Positions 1 to 6,250 of a DNA stretch of 13,781 nt are shown here, in pieces. This DNA is from Deltaproteobacteria bacterium (lineage in GTDB: Bacteria > Desulfobacterota > Desulfarculia > Adiutricales > Adiutricaceae). The position numbers and the translations under genes are program-made. The first letter of the stretch is position 1, and each line of letters starts with the position of its first letter. A model generated the notes under the pieces. That model did not search any database. It saw nothing but the letters and a program-made list of their open reading frames with translations, and was not told the DNA's origin. The stretch covers positions 1 through 13,781 of the forward strand of contig JAITJP010000319.1 in the NCBI GenBank assembly GCA_031278835.1, given 5' to 3'.

Positions 1-102
1 AGCCATTTAATTAACCAGACCTGGCCACCAGTCCGGCGCCGGGCAATCGGGCGATTAAAAAAAATTAACTCAAAAAATCAATGGCGCCTAGCCAAATAAA
101 AT

Positions 103-139
103 AAAAAAAAGGGGCCTCGTTTGGTTGAGGTCCCTTTTT
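103..139 (-). terminator. Bidirectional rho-independent terminator downstream of feoA
   Basis: An 8-bp stem (111-118 pairs with 127-134, one G-U pair) closes an 8-base loop. On the minus strand it is followed by eight Ts (110-103), and on the plus strand by five Ts (135-139). It lies about 100 bases after the feoA stop and is the likely transcript end. The plus-strand T-run means it could also stop a convergent transcript entering from outside the window. Confidence 0.8.
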
Positions 140-236
140 AAAAATTTTTACCAACTAACGGCGTAAATGGCCATAGCCATCAGTTTTGGCCCGAAGCAAG
201 GCGGCCAAAGGAAATTTTAGGCTTCAAAGGCTGGCC

Positions 237-464
237 CTAAAACGTTTCCACGCTAATCTGATTGGCTTCCTGGTGAGTGACGGCCAGGGTGGAGTTTCGG
301 GCTTGGATCAAAATCGGCAAGCCGCCACCGCATTGCTTAATCTCAACGGTCGTGCCCGGGGTCAAGCCCTGAGCCAAAAGCCTGGAGCAAAAGCTGGGCT
401 CGCATTTAAGCTCTCTGATGACGCAATATTGGCCTTTTTTGGCCTTGGCCATGGTGGTAACCAT
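237..464 (-). CDS. feoA: FeoA-family ferrous iron transport protein
   Basis: This 75-residue protein is a small SH3-like FeoA domain. FeoA is a cytoplasmic partner of the FeoB ferrous-iron permease. The family pattern is visible: a basic start, an R-L-L-x-x-G-L-x-P-G segment at residues 28-37, a beta strand at 38-44, then a hydrophobic L-A-V-T segment and a C-terminal I-S-V-E strand. The ATG at 462-464 is chosen because GAGG lies five bases before it; a second ATG four codons in has no such site. It carries four cysteines (C14, C21, C26, C45), which is many for so small a domain. No feoB lies beside it, and the next feature downstream is a terminator, so it is transcribed alone. The family call is fairly firm; a role in iron transport is inferred, since genomes of this type often carry several feoA copies. 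Confidence 0.85.
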   Translation of the reverse strand: MVTTMAKAKKGQYCVIRELKCEPSFCSRLLAQGLTPGTTVEIKQCGGGLPILIQARNSTLAVTHQEANQISVETF

Positions 465-1051
465 AATTACCTCGCTTTTACCATTTCTATTTTAAAGACA
501 ATTTGGTTGAAAACGAGTCAAAAAACCAGGCTTGATTTTTTTTTTCAAGTCAGAGTTTGAAAAAATCGACCCAGTCCTATGGCCGCTTCCAACAAAGCCT
601 TTCGGCAATTAAATCTCAACTTAGCCATTCAAAACACTTAAAAAAAACCAAAATACCGTGGACCGCTGGGTACAAATAAACAAGTCAGATAAAAACCAGA
701 GATTGAATCGACCCTTGCGGGATTGATTTCAAAATCAACCCTTGGTTAAACAAAATCTTATCGAAATTTTGTCGCAATAGCAAGAAGAATTTTTAGTCCC
801 CAGGGCCACAAGGGGTGGTTTTTCTTTAATCCGAGGCTAATCATAGGCTTAATTATTTGATTTCCCAGGCTAAAATATTATTTTTAGGAGGCCTTTTGCC
901 GGCTTCTCCTGGCCCCTCTTGAAATTTACTTTTTATTTTTAAATCTCTAGCGGCCCCCACCAAGCCAAAAGGAGAAAATTAAAAAACTATTTATCTGGTC
1001 TGGGCAAAATCCCAAACTGGACTTCAGCCCCCTCTGAAATTTGCCCGTAAA

Positions 1052-1086
1052 GGGGTCAAATCGCCCGGCCACGGGCTTTTGACCTC
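1052..1086. other. Nested stem-loop in intergenic DNA
   Basis: An outer 9-bp stem (1052-1060 with 1078-1086, one G-U pair) encloses an inner 4-bp GCCC/GGGC stem with a 6-base loop. A second hairpin follows at 1114-1136 (GGGC-CTAGG against CCTAG-A-GCCC), and T5 occurs at 1146-1150 on the plus strand. The cluster could be part of a small RNA or an untranslated leader. Strand and function are unknown. Confidence 0.35.
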
Positions 1087-1178
1087 GCCATGGCACTCTT
1101 TATACCAGCTCAAGGGCCTAGGGCCTCCTAGAGCCCCTGGCGGCCTTTTTAGTCGTTACTGGCCAAAAGCCCCTAAAC

Positions 1179-1230
1179 AAAAAAAAGCCGCCCAGATAAA
1201 CCAAGTCTGGGCTTGGTTTATCTGAGCGGC
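1179..1230 (-). terminator. Strong rho-independent terminator
   Basis: A 19-position stem with one mismatch (1187-1205 against 1212-1230) closes a 6-base loop. On the minus strand it is followed directly by eight Ts (1186-1179). It lies 37 bases after the stop of the gene at 1268-1660 and fits as its terminator. On the plus strand a run of 16 Ts lies ten bases beyond the stem (1241-1256), so it may also act in that direction. Confidence 0.85.
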
Positions 1231-1267
1231 CAGAAAATTGTTTTTTTTTTTTTTTTGAGGCGAAAAT

Positions 1268-1660
1268 CTAGGCCGTATTTTCAGCCCCGGAATAGGAAAC
1301 ATTGTTCCCGTCAATGGTGATCAGGCTTTTTTGATTGAGTTTATTGATTATCTCCAAGACGTCATGATCCGAGATGCCGCCTTTAAACTGAAACATGGAT
1401 CTTATGAAATTTAGGAGTTGCTTGAGTTTCTTGGGTCTGGATTTTAATAGTCTGGTGCCGATGTAATCGACGTAAGTGGCTATTTCCTCCTCGGTCAGGG
1501 CGTTACCGATCAAATTGGTGCCGGGCATATTTTGCTTGTTTAGAGTTTCTTCTTCTTTTCTGACTTGTTCGGTCAAAAAATGGATTAGCTTTAATTTACT
1601 TGTATAATCAAGCTCGGTTAAGGCATTTAAAAGCTTTTCAAAGGTCTGGGGATTATTCAT
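1268..1660 (-). CDS. Hypothetical protein, possible winged-helix C-terminus
   Basis: I do not recognise this 130-residue protein. The first half (residues 6-40) looks helical and charged. A short linker follows, then a second helical stretch (56-72). Residues 74-123 have a pattern of basic R-P-K-K start, amphipathic helix, G-I-S-D turn, second helix and a final strand pair (S-L-I-T-I-D-G-N-N-V-S-Y). That resembles small winged-helix domains seen at the ends of some nucleic-acid-binding proteins. The resemblance is by eye only and is inference. There is no signal peptide or membrane segment. A GGAGG lies 11 bases before the ATG. The gene stands alone between the SPOR-gene terminator upstream and its own strong terminator downstream. 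Confidence 0.75.
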   Translation of the reverse strand: MNNPQTFEKLLNALTELDYTSKLKLIHFLTEQVRKEEETLNKQNMPGTNLIGNALTEEEIATYVDYIGTRLLKSRPKKLKQLLNFIRSMFQFKGGISDHDVLEIINKLNQKSLITIDGNNVSYSGAENTA

Positions 1661-1790
1661 GTCAAACGGAACCTCCCTAGGATCCGGTTTAGATTTGGCA
1701 GGTAATACTCTGGCCTTTTAACCATTTGGCTTTTTACCAGTCCGCCTTGCTACCATTGGCCCCCAGGGCCGTTTGATTTTTTTTTTAATT

Positions 1791-1820
1791 TAAAAAAAAA
1801 TCTCCGGCCGGCCCAGGGAG
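1791..1820 (-). terminator. Probable terminator of the SPOR-protein gene
   Basis: On the minus strand a GC-rich stem-loop (CTCC at 1820-1817 pairs with GGAG at 1805-1802, with a GC-rich interior) is followed by A and then nine Ts (1800-1792). It starts about 10 bases after the stop codon at 1831. The stem is short, but the T-run is long and the position is right. Confidence 0.6.
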
Positions 1821-1830
1821 CCAAAAATAC

Positions 1831-3897
1831 TTACTTCAAATTAGCCTCAACCTCGCTTTGGTTGGGTCTGACCGCCCAGGGTTGGCCAATCCTGGATTGA
1901 TTTAATGAAGCGGCTTGGGCCAGTTCCGTTCCGGCCGCCACGGCCGCGGGGTTGGAATCAAAAAAGCCCAGTCTGATTCTATACTGGATAACCTCGTTTA
2001 CGGTCGTTTCCGTTCTGTAGAGTTTTAAGGCGCTCTGGGGGTTTTGGCCCTGAATTTTTTTAAGGGCCTCTAAGCCCTGGCTTTGATTCAAAAGCCCCCA
2101 AATGGCCTCAGACTCGGCCTTGTCAGGCGTGGAGGAGATATTGACCGCGTAGAGATTGGAAACTTTTTGGACATTGTATTGGCCGTACTCGGCCACGGTG
2201 GGCCTGACTATCCAAGGTTCTTTCAAACCGGCTTTTTGGGCCAGTTCCTTTCCGGCCGCTTGGGCCGAAGCCGTGTCTGGAAAAAATCCCAGCCTCAAAC
2301 GGTGCTGATTGGTGCCCTCAATTTCCACTTCATAACGATACAAAATATCGGTGGCCTTCTGGGCTTGTAATCTATTCCAAGCCAGGTCGGCTTCTTCTTT
2401 ACTGGGCGTTGAAAGTAAATTGGCCACCCAAAACGAGGAGAGAAGGTTTTCAGCGGGCCTGGAAGTTTCCGTCACCGTTTCTGGGGCCGCCGGAGTTGGG
2501 GCGACTTGGGCGCTAGGAGCCGGGGCCGGGGCCGGAGCCGGGGTTTCGACCTTGGGAGCTGGCGGTCGTTCCACGGCCGGGGCTGGTGCCGGGGCCGGGG
2601 CCGGTGTTTCGACCTTGGGAGCTGGCGGTCTTTCCACGGCCGGAGCCGGAGTTTCGACCTTGGGGGCCGGGGCTATTTCAGGGGCCGGGGCGGCCGGTTC
2701 GACTATTTCGGTCGAAACGAGTTCCGAGACCAGGGGCAGTTTTTCGTCGCCGGGAAAGTATTCTTCCAGAGATTGTTCGGATTCAATTAGGGCGCTGGCT
2801 GGGGCCGCCTCTGGGGCGTCCCTGGGGGGCGCGTCGGTAGTAAGGTTAGGGGCCTGGTCAGGGACCTGGTCAGGGGCCAAGATCATGGAGCCGGAATCGT
2901 TGGCCTCGATGATGGTAACTTCGGGGGCCTGGGGCACGGTGGGGCTTAATTCAAGGGCCTGGTCGGGAACTTGGTCAGCCGGGCTAAGCTCGGCGTTCTC
3001 GGTGGGCTGAGCCGGGGCCTGAGCCGGGGCCTGGGCGGCTTGGCTTTGAGGCGCTCCCGAGTCGGCCACCAGGCTTTCGGCGCTTGGGGGGTCAAGGGCT
3101 GGGGCCGCTTGGGCCTCAGGGGCGCTTTCCGTGGGTGGGGCAAAGTTCCAACCGCCCGGTAAGGTCGAGCTGGGATCGACTTGGGTGTTTAGTAAATTTT
3201 CGAGAGATTGGTCTGTAGCGGCTAAACTTTCAGGAGTTTTGATGGGCCCAATGCCGACCTCCAAGCTGCCCGCCCTGATGGAAGAAGGGATTTCCTCGGC
3301 TTCTGTTTCGCTTAGGGCGATTTCCTCGGGTGAGCTGACCATTTCCTGGGTCTGGGAGGCGGGCGGCAGGGAGCTGGGCCTTTGGGGTTTGGCTATGATG
3401 AAATAAATTAAAGTCACGATCAAGATGAAACAAACGCCCAAAATGGCGTATTTCAGGCCCGGGGTGAGTAAAGGCTCATTGGGTAGGCTTTCTTCATAAA
3501 AATCTTTTTGGCCTGGAGCGGTGGGCTTATGGTCGTCGTCGTGGTTTTTTACCGACAGGGCCCCAGGTCCCTGGTTCAGGTCAGCCCCGTCATCATGGCC
3601 GTCATCATGGCTGTCATCTTGGTCGTCTCCAGGGCCTGGCCAAGCCTCGCCTTGGGTCAAGGGGTCGTCTTGGGTAGACAAACCCTCAAAGTCAAGGCCG
3701 GGCCCGGAATGGTCCGAATAACTTGGGCCGGCCTCACTGGCTGGGTCTAGGTCGGAGGTGAATTTTGGGCCCTGGGCTAAGTCATCTGGCCCATGATCAT
3801 CTGGCACGTGATCATGGTTCCTTAAGTCAACCTCCGGAGGGCCGTCTTGGGCTTTTTCGGGTTGGTCGTTAAAATTTCCGTTTTTTTCATCCGCCAT
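1831..3897 (-). CDS. Membrane-anchored protein with two SPOR domains
   Basis: This 688-residue protein appears to be an inner-membrane protein with tandem peptidoglycan-binding SPOR domains, which in other bacteria bind glycan strands lacking stem peptides at division sites. Residues 1-145 are acidic and disordered, with an Asp/His-rich run at 91-105. A single membrane helix covers about 149-169. Residues 170-485 are a Pro/Ala/Glu linker with repeats built on A-P-K-V-E-T-P-A-P. SPOR-like domain 1 spans about 488-570 and domain 2 about 582-680. Both carry the S-T-P-x-K...A motif, an R-L-R-L-G-F-F or R-I-R-L-G-F-F strand, and a closing W-x-V-R-P. The order predicts a cytoplasmic N-terminus and a periplasmic C-terminus. 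A GAGG lies ten bases before the ATG. The gene follows the membrane TPR gene at 3997-4848 with a 99-base gap and no obvious terminator, so the two may be co-transcribed. The SPOR call is good; a role in division is inference. Confidence 0.85.
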   Translation of the reverse strand: MADEKNGNFNDQPEKAQDGPPEVDLRNHDHVPDDHGPDDLAQGPKFTSDLDPASEAGPSYSDHSGPGLDFEGLSTQDDPLTQGEAWPGPGDDQDDSHDDGHDDGADLNQGPGALSVKNHDDDHKPTAPGQKDFYEESLPNEPLLTPGLKYAILGVCFILIVTLIYFIIAKPQRPSSLPPASQTQEMVSSPEEIALSETEAEEIPSSIRAGSLEVGIGPIKTPESLAATDQSLENLLNTQVDPSSTLPGGWNFAPPTESAPEAQAAPALDPPSAESLVADSGAPQSQAAQAPAQAPAQPTENAELSPADQVPDQALELSPTVPQAPEVTIIEANDSGSMILAPDQVPDQAPNLTTDAPPRDAPEAAPASALIESEQSLEEYFPGDEKLPLVSELVSTEIVEPAAPAPEIAPAPKVETPAPAVERPPAPKVETPAPAPAPAPAVERPPAPKVETPAPAPAPAPSAQVAPTPAAPETVTETSRPAENLLSSFWVANLLSTPSKEEADLAWNRLQAQKATDILYRYEVEIEGTNQHRLRLGFFPDTASAQAAGKELAQKAGLKEPWIVRPTVAEYGQYNVQKVSNLYAVNISSTPDKAESEAIWGLLNQSQGLEALKKIQGQNPQSALKLYRTETTVNEVIQYRIRLGFFDSNPAAVAAGTELAQAASLNQSRIGQPWAVRPNQSEVEANLK
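2543..2675 (-). repeat. In-frame repeats in the Pro/Ala linker
   Basis: The block beginning GTTTCGACCTTGGG recurs at 2543, 2606 and 2651 (plus-strand text). The spacings of 63 and 45 bases are both multiples of three. It encodes recurring A-P-K-V-E-T-P-A-P and A-V-E-R-P-P segments of the SPOR protein, so copy-number changes would alter linker length without breaking the frame. Confidence 0.8.
3589..3624 (-). repeat. 12-bp tandem repeat coding an Asp/His-rich run
   Basis: Three near-identical 12-bp units (GTCATCATGGCC with variants) encode repeated D-D-G-H-D-D-type residues in the cytoplasmic N-terminus of the SPOR protein. The run could bind metal or be simple acidic filler; nothing in the sequence decides this. 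Confidence 0.75.
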
Positions 3898-3996
3898 CTC
3901 GGCTTGACCTCAATTTAGTGAAAAAGTAAGTTCGGTTCCTAAACCAGGAGTTTTTTTATTTGGCCAAGACTGAGTCTAAACTCAATTGGTTTGAGA

Positions 3997-4848
3997 TTAA
4001 TTTCCAGGACTGGCTTGGGTAGTTTCCGCTTCGGCCTCGGGGCCAGTGGCCTCGGGGCCAGCGGCCTCGGGGCTAGTGGCGGGGCTGGCTTCTGGGCTTG
4101 AGTCGTCCGCCGGGGCGGCTTCAAGGTCACCTTCGGGCGCCTCGGAGTCACCTTCGAGGGGCATTTCCTGGAGCTGGGAGAGCTTGACCTGGGCCGTGTA
4201 GGCCCGGTAACTGTTGGGGGTGCGCAGGAGAATGTCTTGGTAAGCTTTTTTGGCTTCTTCAAAGCGTCCCAGGGCCATGTAAACCCGTCCCAGGGAAGAG
4301 TAAAGTTCGGCCACGTAAGGGGCTTCCTGGGGGTTGATTTGACCGCGGTCGATTAGGGCCAGGGCCGAACGGTAAGAATCAAGGGCCAGATCCAATTGGC
4401 CTATTTGCTCAAACAAACCGGCTTGGGTGGTCAGCAATAAAGGCTTTAGCGATTGTTCGGACGAGTCAAGGCTTTTTAAAATTTCATCCAAAAGGGGCAG
4501 GGCTTCTTCGAGATCGGCTTGGGCCAAATAACTATTCAATAAAGCGTAGGCGGCTTGCCTGGCCGCCTTGGTGCCGGCGTAATCCTGCCGCACGGCTTGA
4601 AGGGCTTGGTAACGCTGGTCAAGCTCGCTTAGGGTATTGGCCTTATGGAAGGCCTCCAGAGATTTGGCCAACCTGGAATCGTGCAGGGATTTTACGATAT
4701 AAAAAGCCAAAAATATGGCCAAGGCTATCCCGATAATTATGAAGATTTTGCCTTTGTTGTTTTTAAAGTAGTGGTAGAGCTTATCGGAGGTTGACAGAAA
4801 AGCGTCATTGGAGCGCAGAAGACTTTTAATCGGTACCTGTTTTGCCAT
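3997..4848 (-). CDS. Membrane-anchored TPR protein (YfgM-like layout)
   Basis: With the chosen start this is a 283-residue protein. It has a short basic cytoplasmic N-terminus, one membrane helix at about 34-53 and helical TPR-type repeats from about 60 to 228. The clearest repeats are L-x-x-A-L-D-S-Y-R-S-A-L-A-L at 152-165 and Y-S-S-L-G-R-V-Y-M-A-L-G-R-F-E-E-A-K-K-A-Y at 183-203. An acidic Pro/Glu/Ala tail fills 230-283. The layout resembles periplasmic TPR proteins of the YfgM/TPR_21 type, which assist at the Sec translocon and outer-membrane assembly; that function is inference. The ATG at 4846-4848 is preferred. A TTG four codons upstream (4858-4860) keeps the frame open, but neither start has a good ribosome-binding site. 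The SPOR-protein gene follows 99 bases downstream. Confidence 0.85.
   Translation of the reverse strand: MAKQVPIKSLLRSNDAFLSTSDKLYHYFKNNKGKIFIIIGIALAIFLAFYIVKSLHDSRLAKSLEAFHKANTLSELDQRYQALQAVRQDYAGTKAARQAAYALLNSYLAQADLEEALPLLDEILKSLDSSEQSLKPLLLTTQAGLFEQIGQLDLALDSYRSALALIDRGQINPQEAPYVAELYSSLGRVYMALGRFEEAKKAYQDILLRTPNSYRAYTAQVKLSQLQEMPLEGDSEAPEGDLEAAPADDSSPEASPATSPEAAGPEATGPEAEAETTQASPGN
4033..4077 (-). repeat. 15-bp tandem repeat at the TPR protein C-terminus
   Basis: Three consecutive 15-bp units (GGCCTCGGGGCCAGT with one or two changes) encode repeats of the A-T-G-P-E type in the acidic tail. The unit length preserves the frame. Confidence 0.85.
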
Positions 4849-5038
4849 AATAACTTTCAACTAGCCGCTGGCTTAGCCTGGGGCTTTGGGGTTTGGGGCC
4901 AACTAGCGAGGCCTGTTTTTTTCGGTTATCTAAAAGCCCGGTCAACAATCAGCCGGGGCTGGGCTTTCCCTTTTCCGGCTTATGGTCTGGGTCAGAAAAA
5001 ACCGACCGGACAAGCTGGATTGAATATAGGAAATTACC

Positions 5039-5075
5039 AAAAAAGGAGCTCAAAATGCAAATAATTGTTTTGAGC
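5039..5075 (-). terminator. Rho-independent terminator of the proline-rich gene
   Basis: Perfect 8-bp arms, GCTCAAAA (5048-5055) and TTTTGAGC (5068-5075), form a hairpin. On the minus strand it is followed by TCC and six Ts (5044-5039). It begins nine bases after the stop codon of the gene at 5085-5999. Confidence 0.75.
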
Positions 5076-5084
5076 CAAAGCCAT

Positions 5085-5999
5085 TTAATTTTTTCCAGCC
5101 TTAATCAAGGCCCTGGCCACGGCCGCTTCGATTAGCTGGGCCAGTTCCCTGGCCGTTAATTCAGAGACCCTGGTTTGGTCGGAAAGATAATTGGCCGGGG
5201 CCTCCTCGTCCACCTCGTCGATCAAATCAATGATATCGTTGGCCTTGTCGTGGTTAAAATCCAGCTTATCGGTCAAAACCAAGGTGTTGTCCGGCGGGGC
5301 CGGGGGCCTGGGTACCGGCACCGGGTTTTTGGCCGTCAAAACTCCCGTTTGGGCGTAAGCCCCTTGAGGGCTTGGAGCCGGGGGCCGGGGGCTCATGGCC
5401 AAGGGTGGGGCCAAGGGTGGGGCCAAGGGCGGGGCCGGGTTTGGAGCCGGCGGCCGGAGCGGCGGCGACCATGGCTCAGATGGCGGCGGGCCCTGAGCCG
5501 GGCCTGGAAAGGCCTGGCTCGGCCAAGAGGCTTCGGGATTATTGGGCTGGGCCAAAAAAGGCTCCAGGGCTTCCCTGGGCTGGCCTAGGGGATAGACCGG
5601 AGGCGGGGTGGCCCCAGGGATGCGGTAAGTATCCGGGGCCAGATTGGGGCCCTGGTAGGCTTGGTAGGGCGGATTATTGGCTTCAATCAGGTCCTGAGGA
5701 GCATCATAATTAGGCTCTGGGGGCCAGTCACCAGGACCAGGGCCAGGGCCCTGGCCAAGGCCCTGGTCAGGGCGGGCTGGGCTGGGGGCTTGACTGGGGT
5801 AATCGGGCTTTTGGGGCAAGGGCGGCTGGCTGGGGAGGTTATCGGGGTAAGTGGGCGGTAGACCCAGTTCCATGGAGCTAACTTGGTCTAGGTCTTTGAT
5901 GATTTGCCTTATTTCGTTGTCAAGGCCCAGGTCCTGGTCATAAGGGTCAGGGTTTTCTGGGCTGGGCTTATTTTTGTAATCATAGTCATTGGCCGCCAT
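5085..5999 (-). CDS. Proline-rich disordered protein with helical ends
   Basis: This 304-residue protein is not confidently assigned. Residues 24-46 form a likely amphipathic helix (N-E-I-R-Q-I-I-K-D-L). Residues 47-238 are proline-rich and disordered, including A-P-P-L repeated three times at 189-200. A short acidic segment, D-I-I-D-L-I-D-E-V-D-E-E, lies at 255-266, and a closing helix, E-L-T-A-R-E-L-A-Q-L-I-E-A-A-V-A-R-A-L, at 280-298. There is no signal peptide or membrane segment, so it should be cytoplasmic. Short helices around a long Pro-rich linker is the layout of polar scaffold proteins such as PopZ, but I see no convincing sequence match to PopZ. A GGAG eight bases before the ATG supports the start. 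It lies downstream of the LolB-like gene and has its own terminator. Confidence 0.8.
   Translation of the reverse strand: MAANDYDYKNKPSPENPDPYDQDLGLDNEIRQIIKDLDQVSSMELGLPPTYPDNLPSQPPLPQKPDYPSQAPSPARPDQGLGQGPGPGPGDWPPEPNYDAPQDLIEANNPPYQAYQGPNLAPDTYRIPGATPPPVYPLGQPREALEPFLAQPNNPEASWPSQAFPGPAQGPPPSEPWSPPLRPPAPNPAPPLAPPLAPPLAMSPRPPAPSPQGAYAQTGVLTAKNPVPVPRPPAPPDNTLVLTDKLDFNHDKANDIIDLIDEVDEEAPANYLSDQTRVSELTARELAQLIEAAVARALIKAGKN
5735..5768. repeat. GC-rich nested palindromes inside the proline-rich gene
   Basis: The 10-bp arms GACCAGGGCC (5735-5744) and GGCCCTGGTC (5759-5768) flank a further 12-bp perfect palindrome, CCAGGGCCCTGG (5743-5754). They encode the D-Q-G-L-G-Q-G-P-G-P-G-P-G stretch. This is probably a by-product of GGCC-rich Gly/Pro/Gln codons, though it should fold strongly in RNA. 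Confidence 0.7.
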
Positions 6000-6018
6000 G
6001 ACAGGACTCCGAAAAAGG

Positions 6019-6089
6019 AAAAAGCCTTGAAATATAGGGCCAAATAAGATTTATTAAAAAAAAATAGCTGAAATATTAAAAGGCTTTTT
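6019..6089. repeat. 10-bp inverted repeat with long loop
   Basis: AAAAAGCCTT (6019-6028) and AAGGCTTTTT (6080-6089) are perfect inverted repeats around a 51-base AT-rich loop. They lie just upstream of the proline-rich gene. Each arm ends in a short T-run on one strand, so it could be a weak terminator in either direction, or a leader structure of the gene at 5085-5999. Confidence 0.4.
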
Positions 6090-6153
6090 GATATGAAAAC
6101 TTAATAAAGGGAATTGGCGAAAAGAAAAGGTAAAAACCAAAGTCACCATTAAG

Positions 6154-6190
6154 CCAAGCGGCTGGGCAAAAAAGGCCCAGGGCCGCTTGG
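6154..6190. other. Strong GC-rich hairpin behind the LolB-like gene
   Basis: CCAAGCGGC (6154-6162) plus TGGGC (6163-6167) pair with GCCCA (6175-6179) and GCCGCTTGG (6182-6190), leaving only a 2-base bulge and a 7-base loop. It lies 60 bases after the stop codon at 6251. No U-run follows on the minus strand, so it may protect the transcript 3' end rather than terminate it. Confidence 0.5.
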
Positions 6191-6250
6191 GAAAAAAAAT
6201 CGAATAGGAAAAAAAAATAATTGGCCGAACTTTGGGGGCCAGTTTTGGGG

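Larger units (their letters stand above)
465..1267. other. Gene-free region with several hairpins
   Basis: I see no convincing reading frame in these 800 bases. They must hold the feoA promoter, although no well-spaced -35/-10 pair stands out (a TTGACT is followed by TAAAAT at a poor 21-base spacing). Structured spots are a palindromic TTGATTT/AAATCAA hairpin at 719-741, a hairpin at 886-910, a nested hairpin at 1052-1086, a 9-bp bulged hairpin at 1114-1136 and the terminator at 1179-1230. No tRNA, SRP RNA, RNase P or tmRNA signature was recognised. Confidence 0.5.

Noticed and set aside
148..180. Ten-codon minus-strand frame between feoA and its terminator
   Set aside because: No ribosome-binding site before its ATG and too short to judge; not counted as a gene.
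186..560. 124-residue plus-strand frame opposite feoA
   Set aside because: It is antisense to a convincing FeoA with a good ribosome-binding site, and it ends in a homopolymer-derived Phe run.
465..1267. tRNA or housekeeping RNA in the long gene-free region
   Set aside because: No T-loop with matching acceptor arms and no SRP, RNase P or tmRNA core motif could be found by eye.
2351..3010. 219-residue plus-strand frame opposite the SPOR gene
   Set aside because: It is low-complexity Gly/Ala/Ser sequence mirrored from Pro/Ala codons on the other strand, with no ribosome-binding site and no domain.
3939..4262. 107-residue minus-strand frame overlapping the TPR gene end
   Set aside because: It is a frame-shifted reading of the repeat-rich tail, all Pro/Arg/Lys, and gives no recognisable protein.
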